Positions 61,503-64,000 of a stretch of DNA of 64,000 bases are shown here, one piece after another. The notes beneath the pieces are model-generated. The model was given only the letters and a program-made list of their open reading frames with translations, made no database searches and was not told where the DNA came from. The stretch is from Geomonas oryzae (lineage in GTDB: Bacteria; Desulfobacterota; Desulfuromonadia; Geobacterales; Geobacteraceae): assembly GCF_004117875.1 (NCBI RefSeq), contig NZ_RAHW01000009.1, positions 89,074 to 153,073 on the forward strand, in the 5' to 3' direction. The position numbers and the translations under genes are program-made. Numbering within the stretch: position 1 is the stretch's first letter; each line of letters starts with the position of its first letter.

Positions 61503-62825
61503 ATGCGTCTTTCCGAGCACATATACAAGACCGTCGCCTCGATCCGGGGGCCGCTGCTCTTCGCTGAGCGGATCGCCCGCGCGCGCATCGGCGAGGTGGT
61601 CCGCATCGCCTGCCCAGGCGGGGACACCGTTGAAGGCGAGATCCTGAAGATCGAGGGAGAGACCGTGCTCATCCAGGTGTTCGGTGAGACCCGTGGGTTG
61701 AGCCTGGGTGCGAGCGTCGTATTCACCGACCAGGTGAAGAAGGCCCCGCTCTCCGAGGAAGCGATCGGCCGCATCTTCGACGGCTCCTTCACCCCCATCG
61801 ACGGCGCCCCCATGTACGCGGCGAAACGATGGGGCGCCATCACCGGCGCGCCGATCAACCCGACCTCGCGCGCACGCCCAGAGGAGTTCATCGAGACCGG
61901 GATCACCTCGATCGACCTTCTGAACACCCTGGTGAAGGGGCAGAAGCTCCCTATCTTCTCCTGCGCCGGCCTTCCCGCCAAGGAGATGGCGGCGGCGATT
62001 CTGCGCAACGCTCGCCTTTCCGCCGGGGGCTCCTTCGTCACCGTCTTCGTGGCTCTCGGCCTGCCGCACCACGAGTTCTCCTTCTACATGGATGTCCTCG
62101 CGGGGATGCAGGGGAACTTCGTCGCCTTCATCAACCGTGCGGGCGAGCCGGTCATGGGAAGGCTCCTCGCGCCGCGCCTTGGCCTCGCGGTGGCCGAGTA
62201 CCTCGCCTTCACGCACGGCATGGACGTCCTCGTCCTCATCACCGACATGACCAACTACTGCGACGCGCTGCGCGAGGTCTCCACCGCCAGGGAGGAGCTT
62301 CCCGGCAGGCGCGGGTACCCGGGTTACATGTACTCCGATCTCGCCTCGCTCTACGAGAGGGCCGGGCGCATCAAGGGGGTCGCCGGCTCGGTCACCATGC
62401 TCCCGGTGGTGACCATGCCCGAAGACGACGTCACCCACCCGATCCCGGACCTCACCGGCTACATCACCGAGGGTCAGATCGTCCTGTCCAGGGAGCTGCA
62501 CCGCAGGGGGATCTTCCCGCCCGTGGACGTGCTCCCGTGCCTCTCAAGGCTCATGCAGCGCGGTATCGGCGCGGGACGGACCAGGGAGGATCACCGGGCC
62601 ATAGCCGACACGCTTTACAAGCTCTACGCTAAAGGGCGCGACCTGCGCAGGCTGGAGGCGATCGTCGGGCGCGAGGGGATGGCCGAGGGGGACCGCGCCC
62701 TCCTGGACTTCGCGGAACAGATGGAACACGAACTGGTGCACCAGGGGGACGAGCGCCGCGCCATCGCGGAGAGCCTCGACAAGGGGGCCGCCCTGGCGGC
62801 GAAGTTCGCCGGGAGGGGGACGTGA
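61503..62825 (+). CDS. ntpB: V/A-type ATPase subunit B
   Basis: The 440-residue non-catalytic subunit lacks a P-loop. It retains PIFSCAGLPAKEMAA, HDVLVLITDMTNYCDALREVS-like at positions about 238-258, and GYPGYMYSDLASLYERAG. ATG at 61503 follows the A stop by three bases. Confidence 0.96.
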   Translation: MRLSEHIYKTVASIRGPLLFAERIARARIGEVVRIACPGGDTVEGEILKIEGETVLIQVFGETRGLSLGASVVFTDQVKKAPLSEEAIGRIFDGSFTPIDGAPMYAAKRWGAITGAPINPTSRARPEEFIETGITSIDLLNTLVKGQKLPIFSCAGLPAKEMAAAILRNARLSAGGSFVTVFVALGLPHHEFSFYMDVLAGMQGNFVAFINRAGEPVMGRLLAPRLGLAVAEYLAFTHGMDVLVLITDMTNYCDALREVSTAREELPGRRGYPGYMYSDLASLYERAGRIKGVAGSVTMLPVVTMPEDDVTHPIPDLTGYITEGQIVLSRELHRRGIFPPVDVLPCLSRLMQRGIGAGRTREDHRAIADTLYKLYAKGRDLRRLEAIVGREGMAEGDRALLDFAEQMEHELVHQGDERRAIAESLDKGAALAAKFAGRGT

Positions 62826-63490
62826 TTCCCCCGACCCGCACCAACCTGCTCCTGTCCCGGGAGAAGATCCGCTCGGTCTCCGGGAGCGTCGCGATCCTGA
62901 AGGCGCGCAGGCTCGCCCTGATCCGGGAATTCCTTGCGATGTCGGCCCCGTTTCTGCGCTCGCGCGATGAGGTGAAGGGGGCGTACGGCCGGGCCCTGGC
63001 GCGGCTGCATCTGGCCCTGGGGCACGAGGGGGAGGAATTCGTCGCGTCGCTGGAGTACCCCACGGCAAGGCCCCTCGAGGTGGAGGTAGTCGAGCGGAGC
63101 GTGATGGGGCTTTCCTACCGGGAGATCATGGTGGCCGGGGAAACGGTGCGTCCTCCCGACCGGCGCGGCTACGACCACCTTTCGACAAACCCGCACCTGG
63201 AGGAGGGCATAGCCGGTTTCGAGGCCATTCTCGCGGAGATGCTGCAGGTCGCCATGTTCGAAAGCAGGATGAAACGGATCGGCGAGGAGATCCTGCGCGG
63301 TTCCCGCCGCATCCGGGTACTGGAGGAGCGGCACCTCCCGTCGCTGCGAAGCGACGTCAGGAGAATCGCCGAATACATCGGCGAACGGGACAGGGAGTCG
63401 TACTGCCGCCTAAAGCAGTTCAAGCAACTCATGGTCGAGCGCCGCCGTCAGGGAACCGGCTCCGAAGGTGCCGCCCCCCCTTCGGAGTGA
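62822..63490 (+). CDS. ntpD: V/A-type ATPase subunit D
   Basis: The 222-residue central rotor shaft is two long helices with a short domain: IPPTRTNLLLSREKI at the N-terminus and RVLEERHLPSLRSDVRRIAEYIGERDR at the C-terminal helix. GTG start overlaps B by four bases. It closes the operon. Confidence 0.93.
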   Translation: MIPPTRTNLLLSREKIRSVSGSVAILKARRLALIREFLAMSAPFLRSRDEVKGAYGRALARLHLALGHEGEEFVASLEYPTARPLEVEVVERSVMGLSYREIMVAGETVRPPDRRGYDHLSTNPHLEEGIAGFEAILAEMLQVAMFESRMKRIGEEILRGSRRIRVLEERHLPSLRSDVRRIAEYIGERDRESYCRLKQFKQLMVERRRQGTGSEGAAPPSE

Positions 63491-63514
63491 AGGGGAGGGA
63501 GAGGCGGAACCGAT

Positions 63515-63835
63515 ATGATCACGAACCAATACCAGATCGGCATGGGGCTTAGAAGCATACGGCGCCGCCGCAAGATGCTCTGGATAGTCATCACGATCTA
63601 TTTCCCCCAGGTCTGGCTGACCATCGAGCTCAGCGGGTCCAACACTGCCCTCGCCATCGTCTTCACCGTGTGGTTCATCATGCTCTGGAACTGCGTGATG
63701 CTGGTCGCCTTCGCCAGGTGCCCTAGCTGCGACAACTACTTCCACATCAAGTCCTTCTTCCCCACCTACCACAAGCGCCGCTGCCTGCACTGCGGGCTCT
63801 CCCTGCGCGCAGACCTCGATTCCGAGTCCGGCTGA
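63515..63835 (+). CDS. Small membrane protein with zinc-ribbon
   Basis: The 106-residue protein has two helices (about 22-37 and 45-65) and a four-Cys knuckle (CPSC ... CLHC) in its C-terminal cytosolic part. The family is not recognised. It follows the ATPase operon by 24 bases with GGGAGAGG upstream of the ATG. Confidence 0.65.
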   Translation: MITNQYQIGMGLRSIRRRRKMLWIVITIYFPQVWLTIELSGSNTALAIVFTVWFIMLWNCVMLVAFARCPSCDNYFHIKSFFPTYHKRRCLHCGLSLRADLDSESG

Positions 63836-63883
63836 AATCCACAGCCGAAGGCAAATCCCCCCTGCCCCCCCTTTGTATAGACC

Positions 63884-64000
63884 GGAGACATAGGTTACAC
63901 ATGTTCGGAGACATGGGTGACACTTATTACCAAGAAGTGACTTTCCTCTTTGGAGGTGGGCATGCCTTGGCAAGAGGTGACAACCATGACCCTCAGGGCA
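63884..64000 (+). mobile_element. Left end of an IS481-like insertion sequence, cut by the window
   Basis: Two direct 17-bp copies of GGAGACATRGGTKACAC (63884-63900 and 63907-63923) lie ahead of a start codon at 63962. This is typical for IS481-type ends. The element continues beyond the window. Confidence 0.6.
63962..64000 (+). CDS. Transposase N-terminus (partial)
   Basis: The only visible residues are MPWQEVTTMTLRA, matching the common MPWKE-type beginning of IS481-family integrase-core transposases. GGAGGTGGGC precedes the ATG. The coding sequence is truncated at the window edge. Confidence 0.55.
   Translation, partial: MPWQEVTTMTLRA

Noticed and set aside
59859..62501. 880-residue open frame on the minus strand opposite the V/A-ATPase A and B genes
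   Set aside because: It is the mirror of GC-rich codon use; composition is His/Gly/Asp-rich with no family motif, and the plus-strand genes are certain.

Overview
The window looks like a chromosomal segment of a Geobacteraceae-type Desulfuromonadota (Geobacter, Geomonas or Citrifermentans relative). This is inferred from the GC-rich codon use, the number of sigma-54 activators, a GEMM-type riboswitch ahead of a fibronectin-type secreted protein, a complete Tad/Flp pilus locus and a bacterial V/A-type ATPase operon. No rRNA or tRNA gene was seen.

Layout. 0.1-10.06 kb holds ordinary housekeeping and stress genes: a two-dinucleotide-fold flavoprotein, a TPR protein, PtsP, a YtxH protein, a parvulin isomerase, ferritin, a family 2 glycosyltransferase, a slipin and an NtrC-type response regulator. 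10.07-16.08 kb is an accessory island that I read as one mobile element. It has 26-bp imperfect terminal inverted repeats starting TGTC, flanked by a 5-bp direct duplication (GTCTC). Extra 20-bp end repeats lie inside it, and there is no transposase gene. Its cargo is a run of small minus-strand genes separated by nine attC-like recombination sites, i.e. an integron cassette array without an integrase (a CALIN). It abuts a 21-bp minisatellite of about 21 copies at 16.15-16.61 kb.

16.8-40 kb is a surface-polysaccharide region. The plus strand carries a Wzz/GumC-like co-polymerase, a CpsD-like P-loop protein, glycosyltransferases, a Wzy-like ligase/polymerase, a MurJ/Wzx-like flippase, a polysaccharide deacetylase and more glycosyltransferases. 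The minus strand carries a secreted beta-helix protein, a fibronectin III protein behind the riboswitch, a PAP2 phosphatase-like protein, a long coiled-coil protein with a TonB-like N-terminus, and membrane glycosyltransferase-C-like proteins. 39.9-52.0 kb is the Tad locus on the minus strand: two Flp prepilins, TadE, CpaB, CpaC, a TadG-like protein, CpaE/TadZ, TadA, TadB, TadC, a 27-residue small ORF, an Ig-like lipoprotein, an outer-membrane barrel and a DUF192 protein. A sigma-54 activator with PilZ-like and zinc-ribbon segments sits just upstream of it.

54.0-63.5 kb, plus strand, holds an AAA+ ATPase with a GspE/MshE-like N-terminus, then a tightly overlapping V/A-type ATPase operon in the order H(G)-I-K-E-C-F-A-B-D. 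A small membrane zinc-ribbon protein follows. The last 120 bases are the left end of an IS481-like insertion sequence cut by the window edge.

How it fits together: the polysaccharide, Tad and riboswitch-controlled secreted genes suggest a surface-attachment and biofilm region, with c-di-nucleotide control suggested by the riboswitch and the PilZ-like activator. The integron-in-transposon island is the clearest sign of horizontal traffic.
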